Shown piece by piece: positions 10,989-18,732 of a stretch of DNA of 64,000 nucleotides (position 1 is its first letter; the number at the start of each line of letters is the position of its first letter). Position numbers and translations under genes: made by a program. Location: assembly GCF_019091085.1 (NCBI RefSeq), contig NZ_JAGXJY010000010.1, positions 124,001-188,000 of the forward strand. Reading direction: 5' to 3'. The notes below the pieces were generated by a model, which saw only the letters and a list, made by a program, of their open reading frames with translations, did no database searches and was not told the origin of the DNA. Origin of the DNA: Mesorhizobium sp. GbtcB19. GTDB lineage: Bacteria; Pseudomonadota; Alphaproteobacteria; Rhizobiales; Rhizobiaceae.

Positions 10989-12592
10989 TCGAGCAGCGGC
11001 TTCAGCCGGTCCCCATAGCGCTTCCACAGATCGACCGAGCCCTGATACATCGGCTGGCGCACCTGCGCGGCGGAAGCGGTGCGCACCGGCCGGTCCGTCT
11101 CGTGGAATGACAGCACCTTGTCGTCCCAGGGCAGGCCGAGATGCGCCATTAGCGCCCTTGTCTGCCCTTCCTGATCGGCGACGAAATCCTCATAGCGCAC
11201 ATCATGCACGACGCCCGGCAGCACCTTGTGCCAATGCGCCATGATGTCGGTGTAGAGGTTGTGGAAATCGGCGAGCTCGCCGAGATCGTAGCCATAACGG
11301 TGGCTGTCGCCGCGGAAATGCACCTTGAAGATCGACAGGCAAGTGGCCGCCGCATCGCGGGCGCAATGGATGATCTTGGCCTTCGGCAGCATCATGTGCA
11401 GGAAGCCGATCAACATGAAGTTGCCTGGCATCTTGTCGGTGATATGGCGGAAGTGCGGATAGCTGGCATGCAGCATGTCGAGATACGCCTGGCCGGCTTC
11501 GGCGAACGCCTGGTCCGGCATGTCCCCGATCCCCCCCGGAAAGCCGCCTGGCATGCTCATCGGAAACTGCTTGCCGACGGCCGTCTTCAGGATGTTCAAC
11601 TCGCCGGCGCCATAGACCTGCGGATGGCTGGCGATGATCTGCTCGACCAGCGTCGTGCCGGAGCGCGGCATGCCGACGACGAAGATCGGCGTGTCGTCGG
11701 AAATGTCGCTCGTCCGGTGCTTTTCGAAGAACGCCTCGTCGAATGCCGACTTCATCGCCGCGAATTCGTCACGTGTGCGGACCGGATCGTAATCGATGCC
11801 CTGGCGGCGGATGGCGTTGCCCTCGGCGAAATAGTCGAAGGCGCGGCCATAGTCCTTGAGGTCGTCATTGACCTTGCCGAGACCGAAGGAAAGCTGCATG
11901 CGCGCAAGGCTGCCCTGTGGCGCCTTGGCGTGCTCGGCCTCCATGCCGGCAAGCTCCTTGTCGCGCTCGGTCTGGCGCTTGACCTGCGTGAGCAGCAGCC
12001 AGGCCTTGGCCATGGCCGGCGCAACCGCCACGGCCTGGCGGGCAAGATCGGCGGCTTCGTCGAGCTTGCCCTTCTCCATCATGGCGACGCCCAGCCCGTA
12101 AAGCAGTTCCGCATCCTTGGGCCGGATCGACAAGGACTCGCGGAACAGCGTGATCGCCTCGTCGAGGCGCGCGGCTTCCTGCAGGGTTTCGGCAAGGCCG
12201 ATGCGGGCGCGGACATGGAACGGATTGCGGCCGATCGTGCCGCGGTAGATCTCCTCGGCCGCGTCGAACTGACCGAGCTGCTTCAGCGACGAGCCGAGAT
12301 TGTCGCGCGCCGCCAATTGCTCCGGCCGGATGTCCACCGCGCCGCGGAAGAAATCGACCGCGGCGGCGACCCGACCGAGGTCGCGCATGACCGTGCCCAT
12401 ATTGTTGAGGAAGTCGGCGTTCCTGGGCTGCAGCGTCACCGACTGCTCGATGAGCTCGAGCCCCTCCTCGCCGCGGCCGGTCTGATGCAGCAGCAAACCG
12501 AGAAAGTGCAGGGCGGCGGCATGGTTCGGCTGCTGCCCCAATACCTGCCGGTACAGCGTCTCGGCTTCCTGGCGGCGGCCGGCCTGGTGCAA
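10976..12592 (-). CDS. TPR-repeat sulfotransferase family protein
   Basis: A protein of about 538 residues. The first 270 are tandem tetratricopeptide repeats (for example AAALHFLGLLLHQTGRGEEG). The second half is a sulfotransferase domain with the 5'-phosphosulfate-binding loop FVVGMPRSGTTLVEQII and a later CARDAAATCLSIFK segment that may bind the 3'-phosphate. Such proteins transfer sulfate from PAPS to a polysaccharide or protein; the acceptor is unknown. The N-terminus is uncertain: TTG 12592 is the first usable start, yet the frame stays open upstream to about 12700 with no ATG. Its last codons lie in a repeat. Confidence 0.83.
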   Translation of the reverse strand: MHQAGRRQEAETLYRQVLGQQPNHAAALHFLGLLLHQTGRGEEGLELIEQSVTLQPRNADFLNNMGTVMRDLGRVAAAVDFFRGAVDIRPEQLAARDNLGSSLKQLGQFDAAEEIYRGTIGRNPFHVRARIGLAETLQEAARLDEAITLFRESLSIRPKDAELLYGLGVAMMEKGKLDEAADLARQAVAVAPAMAKAWLLLTQVKRQTERDKELAGMEAEHAKAPQGSLARMQLSFGLGKVNDDLKDYGRAFDYFAEGNAIRRQGIDYDPVRTRDEFAAMKSAFDEAFFEKHRTSDISDDTPIFVVGMPRSGTTLVEQIIASHPQVYGAGELNILKTAVGKQFPMSMPGGFPGGIGDMPDQAFAEAGQAYLDMLHASYPHFRHITDKMPGNFMLIGFLHMMLPKAKIIHCARDAAATCLSIFKVHFRGDSHRYGYDLGELADFHNLYTDIMAHWHKVLPGVVHDVRYEDFVADQEGQTRALMAHLGLPWDDKVLSFHETDRPVRTASAAQVRQPMYQGSVDLWKRYGDRLKPLLDKLG

Positions 12593-12806
12593 TTGCAGCG
12601 CCCGCTGGACATAGGGATCGAGCGGGCTGGCCGTTCCTGGCTTGCCGCCTGCGTTCGCCGCTCTTCTTTGATCTCTGTTAATGGGAAACCTGCCGTGTTT
12701 GTTGGTCCGCCGGACCTAAGCCATACGGGCGAGAGATTCAAGGCTAAGCAACACCACGCGCGTTGCTGAGTCCATATCGGCCTGTGGAGATGGACACCGT
12801 GACTTC

Positions 12807-13193
12807 TCAGCACGGCCCATCGCCGACGATCCGATAATCCGCCGCGCGCGCCTCGCACGCGTTCGGAAAGGTGCGCACTTGCCCGTGGCGCCTGGCGCAG
12901 ACCGGGGCGTATTCGCGTGTGCAGAACGTCTGCTCTCCACCGCCGCCGTCGCGGCATGGGCCGTCACGCACGATGCGGTACCCTTCCCTTTCGGCCAGGC
13001 AGGCATTGGCGAAGGTCTGGCGCTCACCGTCGCGCCGGGCGCAGACTGGTTGATACTGCATGGTGCAAAACTGCGGATGCGGCCTGGGTGGACGCGGGCG
13101 CGGTCCGTCGTCGACGACCACGGTACAGGCCGCCAGCAGCGCGGACAGGATGAAGATGACCAGGCTCTGCCGAGAGATCGCAACAAATCGCAT
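12807..13193 (-). CDS. lipoprotein with two Kazal-like modules
   Basis: A 128-residue exported protein. Residues 1-23 are a lipoprotein signal ending LLAAC (lipidated Cys23), then a Pro-rich spacer. Two similar modules follow, with Cys at 43, 51, 65, 80 and at 91, 99, 113, 128. Each has the Kazal-type pattern PVCA-x4-G-x4-F-x-NAC. Kazal domains inhibit serine proteases; these have four rather than six cysteines, as in other bacterial Kazal-like modules. ATG 13193 follows a GGAGGGGGG ribosome binding site. Protease inhibition at the cell envelope is inferred. Confidence 0.78.
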   Translation of the reverse strand: MRFVAISRQSLVIFILSALLAACTVVVDDGPRPRPPRPHPQFCTMQYQPVCARRDGERQTFANACLAEREGYRIVRDGPCRDGGGGEQTFCTREYAPVCARRHGQVRTFPNACEARAADYRIVGDGPC

Positions 13194-13406
13194 ATGTCCC
13201 CCCTCCATCCGGCGCCATGCTATCGGCCGGCGACATCCTCGCATTCCTCGCGGCAAACGCAACCGCCGTTTGTGCAGCCGCAACCCTCGATCGGCGGCCT
13301 CACTCTGGCCCATGCTTGGCCCGCCTCTGGCCGATGACCCGTGCTGGCACGGGGTCTATCGAGGCGCCTGCGTTGGACGCGCCGCGGGCCGCCCGCGACC
13401 GTCGTC

Positions 13407-13643
13407 TTGCAACCATCACGTTTCCGTGTAATAAATTTCCCCGTTCGGGCATTTGCGACCCGGAGAGCGGAACGTTTTGGACGACCTTTCCCCGATAAGT
13501 GTGAATCTCTGACAGCCCCGTTTTTCGGCGGGGGGTTTGACCATGCGCGAATGCATGACTGCCGAAGCAACCACCGGGATTTGCCCAAGGCGCGAGGCAG
13601 CGGGCAGACCACCAAGACTGACACGGGTGAAGGAGTTTCCCCA
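13407..13643 (+). promoter_or_regulatory. promoter and long 5' leader of the first csp gene
   Basis: TTGCAA (13407-13412), a 16-base gap and TAATAA (13429-13434) make a plausible sigma-70 promoter. That would give a leader of about 200 bases, as is typical of cold-shock mRNAs. The leader contains a GCCCCG/CGGCGGGG hairpin near 13516-13535 and ends in AAGGAGTTTCCCCA before the ATG. Between 13194 and 13406 I see no gene. Confidence 0.4.
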
Positions 13644-13856
13644 ATGGCCCAGACCGGTACCGTAAAGTTCTTCAACGCCACCAAAGGCTTCGGCTTCATC
13701 ACGCCGGATGGCGGCGCCAAGGACGTGTTCGTCCACATTTCCGCGATCGAGGCATCTGGCCTGCGCACGCTGGTCGACGGCCAGAAGGTCACCTTCGACG
13801 TCGAGCCGGACCGCATGGGCAAAGGCCCGAAGGCGGTCAACCTGCGCGCCGCCTGA
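13644..13856 (+). CDS. CspA-type cold-shock protein
   Basis: A 70-residue single OB-fold protein that binds single-stranded RNA. It has RNP1 (KGFGFITP) and RNP2 (VFVHIS) and begins MAQTGTVKFFNATKGFGF. It probably melts secondary structure in mRNA under cold or other stress. ATG 13644 follows AAGGAGTTTCCCCA; the longer upstream frame is not coding. It is the first of two close paralogues and is followed by a strong terminator. Confidence 0.95.
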   Translation: MAQTGTVKFFNATKGFGFITPDGGAKDVFVHISAIEASGLRTLVDGQKVTFDVEPDRMGKGPKAVNLRAA

Positions 13857-13935
13857 TCGGCGCGACCGCCTGTCCTTGCGGATGCAATGATGCGGCAGGA
13901 TCATAAACGGGCTTTTGGACAGGCTCGAAATTGCG

Positions 13936-13964
13936 AAGGCGCGACCGTACCGTCGCGCCTTTTT
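13936..13964 (+). terminator. rho-independent terminator between the csp genes
   Basis: AAGGCGCGAC (13936-13945) pairs with GTCGCGCCTT (13952-13961), followed by TTT. It separates the two cold-shock genes into independent transcripts. Confidence 0.85.
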
Positions 13965-14037
13965 CGCGCGCAAATCCTTGGGTCGGCAGGCGAAAACTTT
14001 CTCTTGCCGATAGCGCTAAAATAAAGGACAAATTTCC

Positions 14038-14062
14038 TCTCGGGCAATTTGCCGGCCCGAGA
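14038..14062 (+). promoter_or_regulatory. hairpin in the leader of the second csp gene
   Basis: TCTCGGGC (14038-14045) pairs with GCCCGAGA (14055-14062), ending 30 bases before the start codon. It may be a temperature-responsive leader structure, as known for cspA mRNAs; this is inference. Confidence 0.35.
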
Positions 14063-14092
14063 CTTGACTTGATGGGATCAAAGGAGTTTCCC

Positions 14093-14305
14093 ATGCCGCA
14101 GACCGGCACCGTCAAATTCTTCAACCATGCCAAGGGCTTCGGCTTCATCACGCCCGACGATGGCGCGAAGGATGTCTTCGTCCACATATCGGCTGTGCAG
14201 GCGTCGGGCCTTCCCGGTCTCGAGGATGGGCAGAAAGTGACATTCGACACCGAGCCGGACAAGCGCGGCAAGGGTCCGAAGGCCGTCAATCTGTCGATCG
14301 GCTAA
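14093..14305 (+). CDS. CspA-type cold-shock protein (second copy)
   Basis: A 70-residue OB-fold RNA-binding protein, closely similar to the protein at 13644 and differing mainly after residue 40. RNP1 is KGFGFITP and RNP2 is VFVHIS. The ribosome binding site and spacer, AAGGAGTTTCCC, are almost identical to those of the first copy, so the duplication included the translation start. It has its own leader with a hairpin at 14038. Confidence 0.95.
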   Translation: MPQTGTVKFFNHAKGFGFITPDDGAKDVFVHISAVQASGLPGLEDGQKVTFDTEPDKRGKGPKAVNLSIG

Positions 14306-14519
14306 GCCGGCTTACGACGGATCCGACGGAGGCTTCAGGCGGGACTGCTCCCGCCCGGAACGGGTTGTGCCCGTGCTTTCGAAAAAGAGCCGGGCCTCGA
14401 AAAATCGATTGCGCCGATTTCCGTTCAGCCTCCGTTCAGCCACGGTCTTCTATTAACCTTTGCTAAAGCCGGTCCGCATCCCCTGAAAAATGCGCGGGCC
14501 GGCGCGAAGGAGACCGAAA

Positions 14520-14933
14520 ATGAACCGTTTTCTCAAGACCGCCATCCTGACCGCGGGCATCGCCGCGACCACTCTGGCCACCTTCTCGGCGGCCAATGCC
14601 GACGACTGGCGCTGGCGCCATCATCGCCATCATGGCGGCGACGCCCTTGCCGCCGGCGTTGTCGGCCTCGCGGCCGGCGCCTTGATCGGCAGCGCGCTCA
14701 GCAATCCCGGGCCGCGCTATTACGAACCGGCCTATGGTGGTGACGATTACTATGTCGACCGGCCGGTGCGCCGTTACTACGTGCAGCCGCGCGTCGTCTA
14801 TGCCGATCGCTATGCCGAGCCCTGGACGCGGGCCTGGTACGAGTATTGCTCGGACCGCTACCGCACCTTCAATTCGCGGACCGGCACCTTCACCGGCAGC
14901 GACGGCGACCAGCACTTCTGCGTCGCCAACTGA
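14520..14933 (+). CDS. BA14K family exported protein
   Basis: A 137-residue secreted protein. A signal peptide (about residues 1-26, ending SAANA) is followed by a His-rich patch (WRHHRHHGG), a short Gly/Ala hydrophobic segment (ALAAGVVGLAAGALIGSALS), a Tyr-rich linker and the BA14K motif near the C-terminus (WYEYCSDRYRTFNSRTGTF ... FC). BA14K proteins of Brucella and rhizobia are envelope-associated and immunogenic, and were reported as lectin-like. ATG 14520 follows GAAGGAGACC. A terminator follows at 15011. Confidence 0.87.
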   Translation: MNRFLKTAILTAGIAATTLATFSAANADDWRWRHHRHHGGDALAAGVVGLAAGALIGSALSNPGPRYYEPAYGGDDYYVDRPVRRYYVQPRVVYADRYAEPWTRAWYEYCSDRYRTFNSRTGTFTGSDGDQHFCVAN

Positions 14934-14938
14934 GTCGA

Positions 14939-14984
14939 AGCAATTCCAGGAAAAGTGTGAAGCGGTTTTCCGTCCGGAATTGCG
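14939..14984. repeat. short rhizobial palindromic repeat, GCAATTCC type
   Basis: AGCAATTCCAGGAAAA (left) and GGTTTTCCGTCCGGAATTGC (right) form an imperfect inverted repeat of 46 bases, directly after the BA14K stop. I recall very similar units in intergenic regions of many Rhizobiales genomes; copy number could not be checked here. Confidence 0.6.
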
Positions 14985-15010
14985 TCCAATAAAGCTGGTT
15001 CCCTGCCCTG

Positions 15011-15039
15011 AAAAGCGCCGCCTCCAGCGGCGCTTTTTC
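15011..15039 (+). terminator. rho-independent terminator after BA14K
   Basis: AAAAGCGCCGC (15011-15021) pairs with GCGGCGCTTTT (15027-15037), and the T run continues. It ends the BA14K transcript before the convergent hydrolase gene. Confidence 0.85.
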
Positions 15040-15051
15040 TTTGCTTGCAAA

Positions 15052-15693
15052 TCAGGTGAGAAAGGGATTGGTCCGTCGTTCATCGCCAAAACGGCTGCCC
15101 GGCCCATGGCCGCAGATGAAGCCGATATCGTCGCCGAGCGGCAGGAGCTTTTCCTTGATCGAGGCGATCAGCGCGGCGTGGTCGCCGCCCGGCAGGTCGG
15201 TGCGACCGATCGAGCCGCGAAACAGCACGTCGCCGACATGCGCGAACTTGGCCGCGCGGTTGTAGTAGACGACATGGCCGGGCGCATGTCCCGGACAATG
15301 CAGCACCTCGAACACGTGATTGCCGAACGACACCGTCTCGCCTTCGGTGAGGAAGCGGTCCGGCACGCAATTACGCACCGGATCGGTGAGGCCGAAACGC
15401 TTGGCCTGGTTCTCGAGACTGGCAAGCAGCGGCTTGTCGGCTGCGTGCGGGCCGATGATGTCGATGCCCAGCGCCTCCTTCAGCTCCATCGCGCCGCCGG
15501 CATGGTCGATATGACCGTGCGTGATCCAGATCGCGCCGGCGGTGATGGCGTTGTCCTTCAGCGCCCTGAGCACCTGGTCGATATCGCCGCCGGGATCGAC
15601 CACGACACCGGCCTTGTCGTCCATATCGAACAAGATGGTGCAATTCTGTTGGAAGGGCGTGACCGGCACGATGCCGGCGTTGAGCTGACCCAT
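15052..15693 (-). CDS. MBL-fold metallo-hydrolase, glyoxalase II-like
   Basis: A 213-residue metallo-beta-lactamase-fold enzyme. The metal-binding motif THGHIDHAGG (H-x-H-x-D-H) lies near residue 70, a second His in HCPGHAPGH and a further metal ligand in HVGDVLF. This compact single-domain form is common among YcbL-like hydroxyacylglutathione hydrolases. Start ATG 15693 (MGQLNAGIVPVTPFQQN) follows AAAGGAAAG-like bases; the frame upstream is weakly coding. It is cytoplasmic. The substrate (S-lactoylglutathione or another thioester) is not proven by sequence. Confidence 0.83.
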   Translation of the reverse strand: MGQLNAGIVPVTPFQQNCTILFDMDDKAGVVVDPGGDIDQVLRALKDNAITAGAIWITHGHIDHAGGAMELKEALGIDIIGPHAADKPLLASLENQAKRFGLTDPVRNCVPDRFLTEGETVSFGNHVFEVLHCPGHAPGHVVYYNRAAKFAHVGDVLFRGSIGRTDLPGGDHAALIASIKEKLLPLGDDIGFICGHGPGSRFGDERRTNPFLT

Positions 15694-15773
15694 GGCTTTC
15701 CTTTCGAGATGTCGCCCTGATGTAGAGACCATGGCGAGCCGCGTCCACCGTCGGCCGAAGCGAATAATCCTCG

Positions 15774-15802
15774 AAAAGAAATGGGCGGCCGGAGCCGCCC
15801 AT
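15774..15802 (-). terminator. terminator of the Gly/Ala-rich gene
   Basis: On the minus strand ATGGGCGGC pairs with GCCGCCCAT around a 4-base loop, followed by TTCTTTTC. It lies just after the stop of the gene at 15828-16145. Confidence 0.7.
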
Positions 15803-15827
15803 GCGCAGGTCCGAAGGGTATCTGGGT

Positions 15828-16145
15828 CTATTTCTTCATGGCGCCCATGACCGCGCCGATGATGGCGGTCAGGATGGCTCCGCCGCCGGCGCCGCCGACG
15901 ATGTTTGGAATGTTCAGTGAACTGCCCAGTCCGCCAGCGGCCGCCGCGGCTGCCGCCGGATCGACCGTACCGCCGCCGAGCAGGCTGCCCAGGATGGCCG
16001 CGCCACCGACGCCGCCGATCGCGCCGCCGAGGATTTTAGGAAGCTGACCCAACGCCGCTTGCTTCAGCGCCGCGCCGACTGCCTGACCGCCGATAACACC
16101 CGTAATCACCTGAATAACGATCGCAATAAGCGTGTTCGTATCCAT
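15828..16145 (-). CDS. Gly/Ala-rich small membrane protein
   Basis: A 105-residue hydrophobic protein rich in Gly and Ala. It has no cleavable signal but probably two or three membrane-associating stretches: LIAIVIQVITGVIGG at the start, ILGGAIGGVGGAAILGSLLG in the middle and AILTAIIGAVMGAM at the end. A run of seven Ala lies at about residues 64-70. It ends in KK. I recognise no family. Such glycine-zipper composition occurs in pore-forming or scaffold-like proteins, but no function can be claimed. The start follows GGAGGGACTAG on the minus strand. Confidence 0.7.
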   Translation of the reverse strand: MDTNTLIAIVIQVITGVIGGQAVGAALKQAALGQLPKILGGAIGGVGGAAILGSLLGGGTVDPAAAAAAAGGLGSSLNIPNIVGGAGGGAILTAIIGAVMGAMKK

Positions 16146-16237
16146 GTATCTAGTCCCTCCATAGCCGCCAGCCTCCTCGGGCCGACGCCATCATGAGACG
16201 CCGAATTGTTCGAAAGTCAAATGCGCAAAAGCTTAAA

Positions 16238-16263
16238 TAAAAAGGGCGGCTGCAAAACCGCCC
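16238..16263 (-). terminator. ilvE terminator
   Basis: GGGCGG (16244-16249) pairs with CCGCCC (16258-16263). On the minus strand it is followed by TTTTTATTT. It lies 28 bases after the ilvE stop. Confidence 0.7.
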
Positions 16264-16291
16264 CTATTGCACAAAAAAGCTGTGACTATCG

Positions 16292-17185
16292 CTATTCGGC
16301 GGCGATGGCGTGCTTTGGTTGCACTGCGGCAGAATAGTCGTTCATCAACGTCTTGGCGATCTCGCCGACTTCGAATCGGTAAGGCCCGATCTCCGAGACC
16401 GGCGTCACTTCGGCGGCCGTCCCGGTGAGGAAGCACTGCTCGAAACCTTCGAGCTCTTCCGGCATGATGGCGCGCTCGATCACCTCGAAACCGCGGTCCT
16501 TCGCCAGGCCGATCACCGTGCGGCGGGTGATGCCATCGAGGAAGCAGTCGGGCGTCGGCGTATGGATCTTGCCGTCCTTGACGAAGAAGATGTTGGCCCC
16601 GGTGGCTTCCGCCACCTGGCCACGCCAGTCGAGCATCATGGCGTCGGCATAGCCCTTGGCCTCGGCGGCGTGCTTGGACATGGTACAGATCATGTAGAGG
16701 CCGGCGGCCTTCGACTTGGACGGCGCGGTGCGCGGATCGGGCCGGCGCCATTCCGCGACGTCGAGGCGAATGCCCTTGAGCTTCTGCGCCGGGTCGAAAT
16801 AGCTCGGCCACTGCCAGATGGCGATGGCGCAGTTGATGCGGCTGTTTTGCGCCGAAACGCCCATCTGCTCGCTGCCGCGCCAGGCGATCGGACGCACATA
16901 GGCGTCCTGGAAACCCTGTTTCTTCAGAAGCGTGCGGCAGGCCTCGTCGATCTCGGCGACCGGATAGGGAATCTTGAAACCGAGCAGGCGCGCCGATTCG
17001 TGCAGGCGCTCATTGTGCTCGGTCAGCTTGAAGATCTGGCCGCCATAGGCGCGCTCGCCCTCGAAGACGGCGCTGGCATAGTGCAGGCCGTGGGTCAGAA
17101 CGTGGATCTTGGCGTCGGCCCATTTGACGAACTCGCCGTTCATCCAGATGAAGCCTTCCAATTGATCGAAGGGAACGGATGCCAT
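16292..17185 (-). CDS. ilvE: branched-chain amino acid aminotransferase
   Basis: A 297-residue PLP enzyme of fold class IV. It exchanges the amino group between glutamate and the keto acids of Leu, Ile and Val in the cytoplasm. Recognised by GLHYASAVFEGERAYGG near the start, the region SKSKAAGLYM with the likely PLP lysine, and the closing phosphate-binding FLTGTAAEVTPVSEI. ATG 17185 is preceded by GGGAGGTTTCC; a longer start at 17215 is unlikely. It is monocistronic with its own terminator and divergent from the petP-like regulator. Confidence 0.92.
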   Translation of the reverse strand: MASVPFDQLEGFIWMNGEFVKWADAKIHVLTHGLHYASAVFEGERAYGGQIFKLTEHNERLHESARLLGFKIPYPVAEIDEACRTLLKKQGFQDAYVRPIAWRGSEQMGVSAQNSRINCAIAIWQWPSYFDPAQKLKGIRLDVAEWRRPDPRTAPSKSKAAGLYMICTMSKHAAEAKGYADAMMLDWRGQVAEATGANIFFVKDGKIHTPTPDCFLDGITRRTVIGLAKDRGFEVIERAIMPEELEGFEQCFLTGTAAEVTPVSEIGPYRFEVGEIAKTLMNDYSAAVQPKHAIAAE

Positions 17186-17404
17186 GGAAACCTCCCGCGG
17201 GCGGGGTGCCCGCAAATCGTTGTGTCATATGGCTTTCGTGCCGGCCCCGCCACAGGGTTCGGAACGCTGGCCAGTGTTTGAAAGCGTAGGCGGATATTCA
17301 ATCCGTGGCAAACTCAGGAAGTTCCGGAAAAACGGCTTCCGCTTGCCTTTTCGTTCGCAATCCGCCGAAAAGCTTGTCAAAAATTATCATTGCCCGGAAA
17401 TTAC

Positions 17405-17419
17405 GTCAATAGTACTGAC
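17405..17419. promoter_or_regulatory. candidate PetP (MarR) operator
   Basis: GTCAATAGTACTGAC is a 15-base dyad with GTCA/TGAC ends and TA/TA inner matches. It lies 24 bases before the MarR-type start codon and overlaps a possible -10 (CATAAT, 17419-17424). The placement suits autorepression by the MarR protein; binding is inferred. Confidence 0.4.
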
Positions 17420-17443
17420 ATAATTCCCGCCTCGCATGGAGAA

Positions 17444-17974
17444 ATGATGACGAGCCCCGCAGCCGGAAAACCGATCAGGACGGCGATTACCGATGAGGAC
17501 GGCATCGACTTCGCCATCATCGAGCTGTTTTTCTTCGCCTATCGCGATTTCACCTCCGATCCGGACCAGATCCTAGCCGATTACGGCTTTGGCCGCGCCC
17601 ATCATCGTGTGCTGCACTTCGTCAATCGCAGGCCAGGCCTCACCGTCGCCGAGCTGCTCGACGTGCTGAAAATCACCAAGCAGAGCCTCGCGCGGGTCTT
17701 GAAACAGCTGATCGACACCGATCATATCGTCCAGGTGCAGGGTCCGCGCGACCGACGGCAACGCGAACTCTACCCGACTGCCAAGGGCCGCGCCCTTGCG
17801 CTTGCGCTGGCGCGGCCACAGTCGCGCCGCATCCGTGCGGCATTGGAGGATTCCGGGGCCACCGAACGCGCCACGATCGAGCGATTCCTGGAAGCGATGG
17901 TCAATCCGGAACTAAGAGCGCAGATCGACATTGTGCCTGCGCAAACATCGGGGAAGAACCATGGAGACCATTGA
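17444..17974 (+). CDS. petP: MarR family regulator, PetP-like
   Basis: A 176-residue winged-helix regulator. The DNA-binding core lies at about residues 60-125 (NRRPGLTVAELLDVLKITKQ, then QSLARVLKQLI and the wing GPRDRRQRELYPT). It is the first gene of a three-gene operon: its end overlaps the response regulator start by 14 bases. This MarR + OmpR pair is the arrangement of petP and petR of Rhodobacter capsulatus, where petR is needed for cytochrome bc1 expression; the assignment rests on order and type, not alignment. ATGs at 17444 and 17447 are both possible. Confidence 0.8.
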   Translation: MMTSPAAGKPIRTAITDEDGIDFAIIELFFFAYRDFTSDPDQILADYGFGRAHHRVLHFVNRRPGLTVAELLDVLKITKQSLARVLKQLIDTDHIVQVQGPRDRRQRELYPTAKGRALALALARPQSRRIRAALEDSGATERATIERFLEAMVNPELRAQIDIVPAQTSGKNHGDH

Positions 17975-18680
17975 GAAGGTTGATCATCCGGCCGCGCCCG
18001 ACGATGACGCGCCGCACCTTCTGGTTGTCGATGACGACACGCGTATCCGCAACCTGCTCAAGCAGTATCTGTCCGAGAACGGTTTTCGCGTCACCGTCGC
18101 CGGCAATTCCGGCGAGGCAAGGCGCAAGCTCGCCGGGCTCGACTTCGACCTTTTGGTGCTCGACGTCATGATGCCGGGCGAAACCGGCGTCGACCTCACC
18201 AAGGCGCTGCGGGCCGAGAAGAACGTGCCGATCCTGATGCTGACGGCGCTGTCCGAGACCGACAGCCGCATCACCGGGCTGGAAGCCGGCGCCGACGACT
18301 ATCTGCCGAAACCGTTCGATCCGCGCGAATTGATCCTGCGCATCAACAACATCCTGCGCCGCGGCGGCCCTGCGGCGACGCCGAAGGTGGAACAGCTGGT
18401 GTTCGGACCGTATACGTTCCAGATCGCCAAGCGCGAATTGAAGCGCGGCGGCGAGGCGCTTAAGCTGACGGACCGCGAGCAGGAGATCCTGGCGATCTTT
18501 GCCGCACGGGCGGGCGAGACCATACCGCGTCATGAGCTGGTCGGCGATGAATCGGATGTCGGCGAGCGGACCATCGACGTGCAGATCAACCGGCTGCGCC
18601 GCAAGATCGAGCGTGATCCGTCCAACCCGGTATGGCTGCAGACGGTGCGCGGTATTGGGTATCGGCTCAGCGTCGAATAG
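17961..18680 (+). CDS. petR: OmpR-type response regulator, PetR-like
   Basis: A 239-residue two-component response regulator. The receiver domain (about residues 19-132) has the acidic pocket VVDDD and phospho-acceptor Asp68 (LLVLDVMMPGETG), with the switch Thr in LMLTALSE and Lys in DDYLPKPFD. The OmpR/PhoB winged helix follows (about 145-238, LKLTDREQEILAIFA, TIDVQINRLRRKIE). It starts inside the end of the MarR gene and is followed after 52 bases by its likely partner kinase. In other alphaproteobacteria this regulator affects respiratory genes. Confidence 0.9.
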   Translation: METIEKVDHPAAPDDDAPHLLVVDDDTRIRNLLKQYLSENGFRVTVAGNSGEARRKLAGLDFDLLVLDVMMPGETGVDLTKALRAEKNVPILMLTALSETDSRITGLEAGADDYLPKPFDPRELILRINNILRRGGPAATPKVEQLVFGPYTFQIAKRELKRGGEALKLTDREQEILAIFAARAGETIPRHELVGDESDVGERTIDVQINRLRRKIERDPSNPVWLQTVRGIGYRLSVE

Positions 18681-18732
18681 GTTACCGTCGAAGGCCCTTT
18701 GCTGAACAGGCCATCGACGAGCGGAAGGGCGA

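Noticed and set aside
12436..12957. Minus-strand frame starting with ATG near 12957 that overlaps the sulfotransferase start
   Set aside because: It is out of frame with the TPR domain and its translation is Arg/Ser-rich with no TPR pattern; it would only be relevant if a frameshift existed.
13341..13643. Upstream extension of the first csp frame (101 codons)
   Set aside because: A strong AAGGAG site precedes the internal ATG 13644, the protein then has exactly the family length, and the extension has no cold-shock homology; it is leader RNA.
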